Assembly (NCBI RefSeq): GCF_000420485.1
Contig: NZ_ATVA01000011.1
Coordinates: 310,001-374,000 of the forward strand
Reading direction: 5' to 3'
DNA length: 64,000 nt
Source: Paucidesulfovibrio longus DSM 6739
GTDB taxonomy: Bacteria; Desulfobacterota; Desulfovibrionia; Desulfovibrionales; Desulfovibrionaceae
The notes beneath the pieces were generated by a model, which did no database searches, was not told where the DNA came from, and saw nothing but the letters and a program-made list of their open reading frames with translations. This document shows positions 54,003 through 61,954 of this stretch, piece by piece (the stretch's first letter is position 1; each line of letters begins with the position of its first letter). The position numbers were made by a program, and so were the translations under genes.

Positions 54003-54586
54003 CGCCTATCGGAACGGGATTATCCCCTATGTGACAACTCTACGGGATTCCATCCGAATTGTTACGTGTTGGGAAAAGGCATGAGATTTCGGGGAAAACA
54101 GGTGTTCTTAATCTGCCGTGGGGGTAACCAGCCCTTGCTGGGCCTTGTATTCCCGGCGGTACGCCTTTGTGCGGGCAGGTGCCCGCATTCATGCCTGGAA
54201 AACGGCATTTACCCGTATAAACGTATTTAATTTAGATGGTTATTCGCTTTTGGCCGCGAACATGGGGCAGGCGAAAGTCAGAAAAAATCGTTATAACTTT
54301 TATTCTATGATAAAAAAGAAAGAGAATTTGTTCGAAATTTGAAGGAATCCAAAAATCATTCTGTGGAAAACTTTTTCAGTCGATGTTGAAAAAAAGTGAA
54401 GAAAGGTTATCAGCCGTTGCGCTACCGCCCTTGCCGGAGGCAATGCCGAAAGGGCTGGACAACGGACAATGTGATAAAACTAATAAATAAAGCATGTTGC
54501 GCTGTAGAGAAGCGCAGAGCGCTCTTGGCGGGCTTCCGCGTTGAGTCGCTTTGAGCCGCCGGACTCCATGCTGTAGATACACCCAC
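54003..54586. other. AT-rich gap upstream of dnaA, possible origin
   Basis: 584 bases without a credible gene. Bases 54220-54420 are markedly A/T-rich. TTTTCCACA (minus strand, 54362-54370) fits the relaxed DnaA box TTWTNCACA; TTATCCCCT lies at 54020-54028. An inverted repeat TGCGGGCA/TGCCCGCA spans 54170-54187. The position next to dnaA and an A/T-rich unwinding-like tract fit an origin, but too few good boxes are seen to call it. Confidence 0.4.
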
Positions 54587-55957
54587 ATGATCAAAGACGT
54601 CTGGAAAGACATACTCAACACACTAGAAAAGAGCCTCAATCCGGGGCTCTTCACCATATGGATACGGCCCCTGGCCGCCCGCTACGGCGACGGCGTGCTG
54701 ACGCTCATGGCTCCGAACGATTTCGTGGCGACCTGGGTGCGCGACCGCCTCTTGGGCGTCATCGCGGACGCCGCGCTGCAGATCATCGGCTCTTCCCCGC
54801 GCATCGTCGTGGAAGTGGACGCCGCAGCCGCCGCCAAGTCTGCGAGCGTGGCGGAAACCGCCGCCGAGCAGCGACCCGCCCCGGCGGCCGCAGCCACCGT
54901 GCAGATGGGGCTGCCCATAGTCCAGGCGCCCAAGGCCTGCCGCGATTTCCGCTGGCGCTTCCGCTTCGAGGATTTCGTCACCGGGCCGAGCAACGAACTG
55001 GCCGTGGCCGCGAGCAAGGGCATCTGCCACAACACCCTGACCTCGGACCATCTCTTTCTCTGTTCCGGGCCGGGCCTGGGCAAGACGCACCTGCTGCACT
55101 CCATCGGCCGCCGCCTCTCCATCGCCTCGAACCGGAGCAAACCCCGCGTGGCCTGTCTTTCCTCGGAAGAGTTCGCCACCCGCTTCGTGCTGGCCATGCG
55201 GGCCAACGAGTTGCCGCGCTTCAAGGCGGAATTCCGCGAGAGCGTGGACGTGCTCCTGCTGGAGGATGTCCACTTCTTCCAGGGCAAGGAAAAAATGCAG
55301 GACGAGCTGCTGGGCATGCTCAAGGCCCTTCAGGAGCGCGGATGCAAGGTCGTGCTGACCAGCTCCTTCCGGCCCAAGGAACTCTCCAACGTGGATTCGC
55401 AGCTGGTTTCGCGCATCTGTTCGGGCTTCATGGCCATGATCGGGACGCCGGATTTCGATACCCGGCGCAGAATCCTGCTGAACAAGGCCGAGGCCATGGG
55501 GGCGAGCGTCTCGGACGACGTTTCCAACCTGCTGGCCGAGCGCATCACCAAGGACATCCGCCAGCTCGAAAGCTGCCTGAACAACCTTGTGCTCAAGGCG
55601 CGCCTGCTCAAGCAGCAGCTTACGCTGGACCTGGCCTGGGAAGTGCTCGACAACTACGCCCAGACCGATTCCCGGCCGGACTACGACCACATCATCGAGT
55701 TCGTCTGCCGGACCTACGGCCTGACCCGCGAGCAGCTGCGCTCCAAGAGCCGCAAGCAGCAGGTGGTCATGGCCCGCAACACGGCCTTCTTCCTCGCGCG
55801 CACGCATACGGAGCTGTCCCTGGCCGCCATCGGCGAGCGCCTGGGCCGCAGGCACTCCACGGTCATCAAAGGCATCACCAACGTGGAGCGGGAGATTTCC
55901 CAGCAGACCCCGCTGGGCTGCCAGCTTCAGCACACCATCGAACGTCTGAACGCCTAA
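54587..55957 (+). CDS. dnaA: Replication initiator DnaA, divergent
   Basis: 456 residues from ATG 54587; no clear Shine-Dalgarno. Domain I VWKDILNTLEKSLNPGLFTIWIRPL; an A-rich linker (75-105); domain III with Walker A GPGLGKTH (161-168) and Walker B LLLEDVHFFQGK; domain IV with RKQQVVMARNTAFFLARTHTELSLAAIGERLGRRHSTV. The DNA-reading loop reads GRRHSTV where most DnaA have GRDHTTV or GRDHSTV. dnaN does not follow; this could be the initiator or a second DnaA. Confidence 0.88.
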   Translation: MIKDVWKDILNTLEKSLNPGLFTIWIRPLAARYGDGVLTLMAPNDFVATWVRDRLLGVIADAALQIIGSSPRIVVEVDAAAAAKSASVAETAAEQRPAPAAAATVQMGLPIVQAPKACRDFRWRFRFEDFVTGPSNELAVAASKGICHNTLTSDHLFLCSGPGLGKTHLLHSIGRRLSIASNRSKPRVACLSSEEFATRFVLAMRANELPRFKAEFRESVDVLLLEDVHFFQGKEKMQDELLGMLKALQERGCKVVLTSSFRPKELSNVDSQLVSRICSGFMAMIGTPDFDTRRRILLNKAEAMGASVSDDVSNLLAERITKDIRQLESCLNNLVLKARLLKQQLTLDLAWEVLDNYAQTDSRPDYDHIIEFVCRTYGLTREQLRSKSRKQQVVMARNTAFFLARTHTELSLAAIGERLGRRHSTVIKGITNVEREISQQTPLGCQLQHTIERLNA

Positions 55958-55982
55958 GCCGCCTCCCGGAAAGTCGTCCTGC

Positions 55983-56013
55983 CCGGCTCCGGCGGAGTCG
56001 GTCTTTTTTTTTT
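55983..56013 (+). terminator. Intrinsic terminator after dnaA
   Basis: CCGGCTCC (55983-55990), loop GGC, GGAGTCGG (55994-56001) with one G-U pair, then a run of ten T. 25 bases after the stop. Confidence 0.88.
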
Positions 56014-56051
56014 GTCCGACCCCGCAGGGATTGGCGGACAGGGAAGGAAAA

Positions 56052-56081
56052 CAAAAGCGCCCCGGAAACGGGGCGCTTTTG
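56052..56081 (-). terminator. Intrinsic terminator of the leftward tsaB-side operon
   Basis: CAAAAGCGCCCC (56052-56063), loop GGAAAC, GGGGCGCTTTTG (56070-56081), followed on the minus strand by T-rich sequence. 29 bases past the hydantoinase-like stop. Confidence 0.88.
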
Positions 56082-56110
56082 CTTGTGTCGTTGGGGCCGC
56101 AGGACGGCGT

Positions 56111-57787
56111 TCATTCGCTTCGGACTTTTCCCCATCCGCCGCCTCCGGGCGTTTCCAGGCGCAAAGAGTCCCCGGCACGCAGCAGGACATGGGCTTTTCC
56201 GGGCAGCGGATCCTGCCGGCCCTCGCGGCGCAGGAGCAGATTGCGGCCGGGAGTTCCGGGCTGTCCGCCCTGGAGGCCGAAGGGGGAATGGATGCGCCGA
56301 TCCGTGAGCAGCGTGGCCTCGCAGGGCGCAAGCGCCTGAATTTCGCGCACGAGGCCGTCCCCGCCGGGATGTTCGCCGACGCCCCCTGAGCCTCGGCGCA
56401 GCCCGAATCGGGTCACCCGCAGGGGATAGGCGAATTCGAGCGCTTCCACGGGGGTGTTCAGCGTGTTGGTCATGTGCGAGTGCACGCCGGATTCGCCGGG
56501 GCCGAAAGGTCCGCCGCCCATGCCCCCGCCCAGCGTCTCGTAATAGGCGAAGGCCGAATCGCCCGGCCCTGCGGCGTCCGCAGGCCGTTCATCGTCGATA
56601 GTCTGGGGGCGGGGCAGGACGCCGCTCACGGTCAGGTTGTTCATGGTTCCCTGGCTGGCTGCGGGGATGAGTCCCGGCAGGGCCTTTGCCAGCGCTCCGA
56701 GAACCACGTCCACGATGCGCTGCGACGTTTCCACGTTTCCTCCGGCCACGGCTGCGGGAAACCGGGCGTCGAGCAGGGAGCCGGGGCGGGTGAGCACCTT
56801 CAGCGGGCGCATGCAGCCCGCGTTGGCCGGGAAGTCGAGCCCCTGGGATGTGGAGCGCGCCAGCGCCAGAAAGGAATAGAGCACGGCGGAGAGGGTGATG
56901 GCCCGCACGGCGTTGACGCAGCCGGGCGTCTGGTCGGCGCTGCCCGTGAAGTCCAGTTCGGCGTCCTGGCCGCTGACGGTCAGCCGGAGATGGATTTCCA
57001 AGGGACCGTTTCCCTGGCCGTCGTCGTCCAGGACGTCCGAAAACGAGGAGGAGCCGTCCGGGATGCGCTCAATGACGCCGCGCAGCAACGTCTCGGAATA
57101 GTCGGCCAGAGCGCTCGCGAGCCGGGTCAGCCGTGCGGCGCCGTGCGCGGCGAGGAGTTCGCCGAGGCGGCGCGCTCCGACGCGGTTGGCAATGATCTGG
57201 GCCTCGAAGTCTCCCCGGCGCTCGGCCGGGGTGCGCACGTTGGCCAGGACGAGGCGCATGATCGGTTCAACGATTTCGCCGCGCTCCATGATCTTTACGG
57301 GCGGAATGATCAGCCCCTCCTGGAAGAGCGAGCTGGAAAGGGGCATGGACCCCCCGGCCATGCCGCCCACGTCCGCGTGGTGGGCGCGGTTCGCCGCGAA
57401 AAAGGCCGGTCGGCTTTCGCCGGGCGCGAAGACCGGGGCGATGAGGGTGATGTCCGGAAGGTGCGTGCCGCCGCGATACGGGTCGTTGAGCATGGCCATG
57501 TCGCCGGGACCGAGGTCCAGCTCCATGATCGCCGCGCGGACGGATAACGGCATGGAGCCGAGGTGCACGGGGATGTGCGCGGCCTGCGCGACCATGTCGC
57601 CGTTCGCGTCGAACAGGGCGCAGGAAAGGTCGCGGCGTTCCTTGATGTTCGGCGAAAAGGCCGTGCGCGTCAGGGTCACTCCCATCTCTTCCGCGATGGA
57701 GGCGAAGCGGTTCTTGAAGATTTCGAGCTGGACGGGACTGACAGGGGCAGGGGCGGACAAGTCCTGATCTGATGTTTTTCTTGTCAT
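56111..57787 (-). CDS. Hydantoinase B / oxoprolinase-type protein
   Basis: 558 residues from ATG 57787. The N terminus VQLEIFKNRFASIAEEMGVTLTRTAFSPNIKERRDLSCALFD is typical of HyuB, as are HADVGG, TPGCVNAVRA and GSGGVGEHPGGDG. HyuB normally works with an ATP-dependent HyuA partner in ring opening of hydantoin-like or 5-oxoproline substrates; no HyuA is nearby. It follows tsaB by 37 bases and precedes a terminator. Confidence 0.9.
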   Translation of the reverse strand: MTRKTSDQDLSAPAPVSPVQLEIFKNRFASIAEEMGVTLTRTAFSPNIKERRDLSCALFDANGDMVAQAAHIPVHLGSMPLSVRAAIMELDLGPGDMAMLNDPYRGGTHLPDITLIAPVFAPGESRPAFFAANRAHHADVGGMAGGSMPLSSSLFQEGLIIPPVKIMERGEIVEPIMRLVLANVRTPAERRGDFEAQIIANRVGARRLGELLAAHGAARLTRLASALADYSETLLRGVIERIPDGSSSFSDVLDDDGQGNGPLEIHLRLTVSGQDAELDFTGSADQTPGCVNAVRAITLSAVLYSFLALARSTSQGLDFPANAGCMRPLKVLTRPGSLLDARFPAAVAGGNVETSQRIVDVVLGALAKALPGLIPAASQGTMNNLTVSGVLPRPQTIDDERPADAAGPGDSAFAYYETLGGGMGGGPFGPGESGVHSHMTNTLNTPVEALEFAYPLRVTRFGLRRGSGGVGEHPGGDGLVREIQALAPCEATLLTDRRIHSPFGLQGGQPGTPGRNLLLRREGRQDPLPGKAHVLLRAGDSLRLETPGGGGWGKVRSE

Positions 57788-57824
57788 GGCGCTCCCGTCG
57801 TGATGTCCGGATTTCCGGCGGGGT

Positions 57825-58628
57825 TCAGCTTTCGCGGGAGCGGCGCAGCATCTCGCGGGCCACGTCCGGGTCCAGCCCGCGTTGCCGGGCGATGGTGTCG
57901 AGGTTTTCTTCCGCGTCCGAAGGCCGCATGTACAGCGGCTCCACAGGAGACGGTCCGTAGGCGAGGTCCGGATCGCAGGCCGCATCCAGAAGCGCCTGGG
58001 GCGAGGGGGCGTCCCGCTGCGGGCCGAGCACGCGCATACCGAGTTCCTCCGCCAGCGGGGTGAAAAAGTCCGCGTTGCGGCGCAGGCCGCTGCCGAGCAG
58101 GCTCGCAGGCCCGGAATGGCTGGCGGCAAGCTCCCGCAGATGCGCCTCGGCGTCTTCCAGCGTGCCGGAGAGGAGCGGGCCGAGGGGCTTGGCGTCGTTG
58201 CCGAATGTCTGGACATAGACCTGCCGCCGCCGGGAATGGGTCAACACCGCGAGGGGGCCGCCCAGCAGCGGCGCGACGCAGCGCGCCAGGAGCGGCAGGT
58301 GCTCGATGCCCGCCATGGGCTGCCCGTGCACAGCGCTCAGCGCGGCGGCCACGGCCAGGGAGAGACGCAGTCCGGTGAAGCTCCCCGGACCACGGACGCA
58401 GGCGATGCGGCTCACGTTTTCCGGCTTCAGGCCCAGCGCCCGGAGCAGGGACTTGATGGACGGAGCGAGGAAGCGCACGGACTCTCCCGGCACTGTCCAT
58501 TCCTGGGCCGCGAGCAGATGCGCTCCCCCATGGGGGCCGGCGTGGCCCAGCGCGATCTGAAGGCGCTCCTCGGCGCCGTTGAGGGCCAGGGTCAGGCCGT
58601 CAGGAAAAGAGGATGCGGTGAATGTCAT
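57825..58628 (-). CDS. tsaB: tRNA threonylcarbamoyladenosine synthesis protein TsaB
   Basis: Partner of TsaD/TsaE in t6A37 formation on ANN-decoding tRNAs. The 267-residue product has the hallmark GPGSFTGLRLSLAVAAALS and VEPLYMRPSDAEEN near the C terminus. The first 35 residues differ from the usual ILALDTS start; the corresponding strand reads LTLALNGAEERLQIALG. Overlaps the rseP 3' end by 29 bases. Confidence 0.9.
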   Translation of the reverse strand: MTFTASSFPDGLTLALNGAEERLQIALGHAGPHGGAHLLAAQEWTVPGESVRFLAPSIKSLLRALGLKPENVSRIACVRGPGSFTGLRLSLAVAAALSAVHGQPMAGIEHLPLLARCVAPLLGGPLAVLTHSRRRQVYVQTFGNDAKPLGPLLSGTLEDAEAHLRELAASHSGPASLLGSGLRRNADFFTPLAEELGMRVLGPQRDAPSPQALLDAACDPDLAYGPSPVEPLYMRPSDAEENLDTIARQRGLDPDVAREMLRRSRES

Positions 58629-59673
58629 TGTAGAATGTCAGGGCCATCAGGGCCAGCAGGAAGGTGATGCCCACGTAGGTGGCCATTCTGCGGATCAGTT
58701 CGTTGACCGGCCTTCCGGTCAGAGCCTCGAAGCCGAAGAAGAGAATGTGACCGCCGTCCAGCACGGGGATGGGCAGCAGGTTGAGGATGCCGAGGTTCAC
58801 GCTGATGAAGGCCGCGAGCAGGAGCACGTCCGCGAGTCCGGCCTGGGCGTGTTCGCCCACGGCCTGGGCGATCATGATCGGCCCGCCCACGCCCTTGAGC
58901 GATGCGCGGCCTTCCACGATCATCAGGAAGCTCTTGAAGGTCATGTCGATGGCGTTGACGGTCTTGTGCAGGGCCGCGCCCGCGCCGAGGTCCAGGCCGA
59001 GGGGAACGGTCAGGGGTTCGACGCTGAAGCTGATGCCGATCTTCGGCCTGGGCAGGATTTCATCGTTCTTGTCCGCTTCGCTCAGGAAGGCGGGCTGGAC
59101 CAATACTTCGCGCAGTACGCCGGCGCGGTCCACGGTCAGGCTCACGGCTTCGTCGCGGCTGAAGAGAATGGTGGTCAGCAGGTCGCTGGGCGAGTAGATC
59201 TTGGAGCCTTCCACGGCCACGATGCGGTCGCCGGGCTCGATGCCCGCGGCCCGGGCCGGGCTGTCGTCGAAGACTTCCTGGACCGGATGCTGGTAGAGCG
59301 TGACCTGGCCTTGGGCCAGGAAAAGGGTCCAGTAGATCAGCCAGCCGAGCACGAAGTTGAAGACCGGCCCGGCCAGGACCACGAGCAGGCGCTGCCAGGC
59401 CGGACGGAGCATGAAGCGCTGGCTTTCCGGGAAGTCCGTGTCTTCCTCCACGCTTTCCGGGCTCTCTCCCGCGAGGCTGACGTAGCCGCCCAGGGGCAGG
59501 GCCGAAAGCCGGTATTCGGTCCGGCCCACGGTGCGCCTCAAGAGCACGGGGCCGAAGCCGAGGGAGAAGGACTTGACCCCCATGCCCAGGACACGGGCGA
59601 CGAGGAAGTGTCCGAGTTCGTGGAAGAAAATCAATCCGCCGAGGACGAGGATGACTGCGATGGTGCTTGTCAT
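58600..59673 (-). CDS. rseP: RIP metalloprotease RseP
   Basis: Inner-membrane site-2 protease that cleaves anti-sigma factors and signal peptides. The 357-residue product has the zinc motif HELGH in the first membrane helix, a PDZ domain around residues 120-190 (SPARAAGIEPGDRIVAVEG), and the third ligand in NLLPIPVLDGGHI. Between dxr and tsaB, a common neighbourhood. Confidence 0.95.
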   Translation of the reverse strand: MTSTIAVILVLGGLIFFHELGHFLVARVLGMGVKSFSLGFGPVLLRRTVGRTEYRLSALPLGGYVSLAGESPESVEEDTDFPESQRFMLRPAWQRLLVVLAGPVFNFVLGWLIYWTLFLAQGQVTLYQHPVQEVFDDSPARAAGIEPGDRIVAVEGSKIYSPSDLLTTILFSRDEAVSLTVDRAGVLREVLVQPAFLSEADKNDEILPRPKIGISFSVEPLTVPLGLDLGAGAALHKTVNAIDMTFKSFLMIVEGRASLKGVGGPIMIAQAVGEHAQAGLADVLLLAAFISVNLGILNLLPIPVLDGGHILFFGFEALTGRPVNELIRRMATYVGITFLLALMALTFYNDIHRILFS

Positions 59674-59706
59674 GGCGCGTTGGCCCCGCTGGCGGGGCTG
59701 CTCTCC

Positions 59707-60909
59707 TTATGTACGGTGTGCCGCGGCTCGCTTGCGCGTCTCGCGATCGAGTTCCAGAATCGCTTCCGGCGAGTCCACGGGCGTGGCCGCGTGCCCGGCG
59801 AGCGCGGTCTCGATCATGGCCGGTATTTCTAGATAACGAATTTTCTCGTGCAGGAACAGGTCCACGGCCACTTCGTTGACGGCGTTGAGGACCACGGGGT
59901 GGCTGGGGCCGGCGGCAAAGGCTTCTTGGGCCAGCCGCAGGCAGGGAAAGGCTTCCAGGTTCGGTTCCTCGAAGGTCAGGGAACCGACTTCCGCCAGGCT
60001 CAGGCGCTTCAGGCCCAGTTCGACCCGGCGCGGGTAGCAGAGGCAGTGGGCGATGGGAATCTGCATGTCCGGCAGGCCGAGATGCGCGATTTGCGAACCG
60101 TCCACGTACTCCACCAGGGAATGCACGATGGATTGCGGATGGACCACCACGCCCACCTTGTCCGCGGGCAGGCCGTAGAGGTGGCAGGCTTCGATGATTT
60201 CCAGCCCCTTGTTCATCAGCGTGGAGGAGTCGATGCTGATCTTCGCGCCCATGGACCAGTTCGGATGCGCCAGGGCCTGGTCGCGGGTCACGCCTTCGAG
60301 GTCGGCGCGGCTGCGGCCCCGGAAGGGACCGCCCGAAGCCGTGAGGATCAGGCGGTGCAGCCCGTCCCCGGCGTGCCCGGCAAGCCCCTGGAAGAGGGCG
60401 TTGTGCTCGGAGTCCACGGGCAGGACCAGGGCTCCGCTGGCCCGGCAGGCCGCGCGGATGAGGTGGCCGCCGAGCACGAGGGATTCCTTGTTGGCCAGGG
60501 CGATGGTCTTGCCTGCGCGCGCGGCGGCCAGGGTCGGGGCGAATCCCGCGGCGCCCACGATGCTGGAAAGAACCATGTCCGCTTCCGGCAAGGCGGCCAG
60601 ACGCTCGAACGCGGCGCTTCCCGAAAGGATTTCCGGATGATAGTCGCCGGGCAAAAGGGTCCGCAGCCGATCGACGTCGGCCGGTTCGACGAGGGCCAGA
60701 TAGGGCGGGCGCAGAAGCGCGGCCTGCTCGGCGAGGCGTTCGGCGTTGCGGCCGCCTGCCAGGGCCAGCACCTGGAAGAGTTCGGGGTGGCGGAGCACGA
60801 CTCGCAACGCGCTCGTGCCGATGGAACCCGTGGCGCCGAGAATCACAAGCCGCCGGGGAAAGGGCGGCGCGGGCGAAGTTTCGGGCCAGGGGGAAATATA
60901 GCTCTGCAC
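59707..60909 (-). CDS. dxr: 1-deoxy-D-xylulose 5-phosphate reductoisomerase
   Basis: Makes 2-C-methyl-D-erythritol 4-phosphate in the non-mevalonate isoprenoid pathway. From GTG 60909 (GGAG upstream) it has 400 residues: NADPH motif LGATGSIGTSALRV, substrate region VDSEHNALFQ, ASGGPFRG, HPNWSMGAKISIDSSTLMNKGLE. An ATG at 60966 would overlap cdsA and is rejected. It feeds the uppS/undecaprenyl branch. Confidence 0.96.
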   Translation of the reverse strand: MQSYISPWPETSPAPPFPRRLVILGATGSIGTSALRVVLRHPELFQVLALAGGRNAERLAEQAALLRPPYLALVEPADVDRLRTLLPGDYHPEILSGSAAFERLAALPEADMVLSSIVGAAGFAPTLAAARAGKTIALANKESLVLGGHLIRAACRASGALVLPVDSEHNALFQGLAGHAGDGLHRLILTASGGPFRGRSRADLEGVTRDQALAHPNWSMGAKISIDSSTLMNKGLEIIEACHLYGLPADKVGVVVHPQSIVHSLVEYVDGSQIAHLGLPDMQIPIAHCLCYPRRVELGLKRLSLAEVGSLTFEEPNLEAFPCLRLAQEAFAAGPSHPVVLNAVNEVAVDLFLHEKIRYLEIPAMIETALAGHAATPVDSPEAILELDRETRKRAAAHRT

Positions 60910-60931
60910 GATGTCTCCGTTTGAGGCCGGA

Positions 60932-61777
60932 TCAGAAACCCACGACCGGGGCGAGAAGCGGGGCAAAGCCTTTGCTGAGGATCAACGCGGGAAAGCATTC
61001 CCGGAGCAGGGCGTAGATGGGGACGATGAAAAGCAGGCTGTCCACCCGGTCGAGCATGCCGCCGTGTCCCGGCAGGATGCTGCCGGAATCCTTGATGCCC
61101 AGTCCCCGCTTGAGCGCGGACTCGAAGAAGTCGCCGAACTGGCCCGCGAGGTTGAGCACCACGCCGAGCAGGGCAAAGGCCCACCAGGGAGTGTCGCTGA
61201 AGATCGCGCCGAGCGCGGTGGTCACGCCCACCGTGCCCGCCATGCCGGCCCAGCTGCCGACCCATGACTTCTTGGGGCTGACCGAGGGCCAGATTTTCTT
61301 GTTTCCCCAGAGGGAGCCGGCGTAAAACGCGGCCGTGTCTCCGGCCATGGCCGCGGCCAGGGCGAGGACGATTTCCAGCGGTCCCCAGCGAAGCGGAAAA
61401 TGCAGGGTCAGCGGCACGTAGGCGAGGCCGAAGAGGAAAACCATGGCATCGCGGACCGGAATTTCCTTCTCTGTGCCGAAGCGGAACAGGAAGGCTATGG
61501 CCCCTGTCCAGAACCCGGCCAGCAGGGCCAGGGAAAGCCAGATCGGGTCGCCGGCCACCGTGGCCCAGAGCACGAGCCCGGCGCAGAGCAGGCCCAGGAC
61601 GCGGAGGCGCTGGTGGTCGTGGCCCCAGAAGAGGCCGTAGAGTTCCCAGAGGGTCAGGGCGCAGAGAAGGGCGAGCACGGCGAGCAGCACGGGGCCGCCG
61701 ATGATGATGCCCGCTGCCGGGACGGTCAGCGCGAGGATGGCCGTCATGATTCGTTGCTGGTGTGTATTGGCTGGCAT
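60932..61777 (-). CDS. cdsA: Phosphatidate cytidylyltransferase
   Basis: Makes CDP-diacylglycerol for phospholipid synthesis. From ATG 61777 it has 281 residues and about eight membrane helices; SPKKSWVGSWAGMAG and SALKRGLGIKDSGSILPGHGGMLDRVDS form the conserved catalytic signature (D, H, D). An extension to 61846 is rejected as unconserved. Followed by dxr after 22 bases. Confidence 0.95.
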   Translation of the reverse strand: MPANTHQQRIMTAILALTVPAAGIIIGGPVLLAVLALLCALTLWELYGLFWGHDHQRLRVLGLLCAGLVLWATVAGDPIWLSLALLAGFWTGAIAFLFRFGTEKEIPVRDAMVFLFGLAYVPLTLHFPLRWGPLEIVLALAAAMAGDTAAFYAGSLWGNKKIWPSVSPKKSWVGSWAGMAGTVGVTTALGAIFSDTPWWAFALLGVVLNLAGQFGDFFESALKRGLGIKDSGSILPGHGGMLDRVDSLLFIVPIYALLRECFPALILSKGFAPLLAPVVGF

Positions 61778-61954
61778 AGATTTTTTCTCGTGGGGCGCGC
61801 TGGACGCCCGAGGCACATGCTTAAACGATTCCCGTTGCGGGGGCAACCTGCCTGGCGTGCGGGCGGCGTCAAAACCGGGGACGACGCTATTTATCGCATC
61901 GATTTATCATGATAGAAGAGATAAGGGTTCACATCTCACGTTGAAGGGGGCGGC

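Noticed and set aside
54118-54342. A 74-codon open frame in the thyX-dnaA gap
   Set aside because: No convincing ribosome site, codon use shifts with the A/T-rich tract, and no homologous feel; more likely non-coding origin-type DNA.
54376-54657. A 93-codon minus-strand open frame overlapping the dnaA start
   Set aside because: Overlaps the conserved DnaA domain I and shows no ribosome site.
57787-58216. A longer hydantoinase-like protein of 701 codons
   Set aside because: The added 143 residues are the wrong frame of tsaB; the HyuB motif starts just after ATG 57787.
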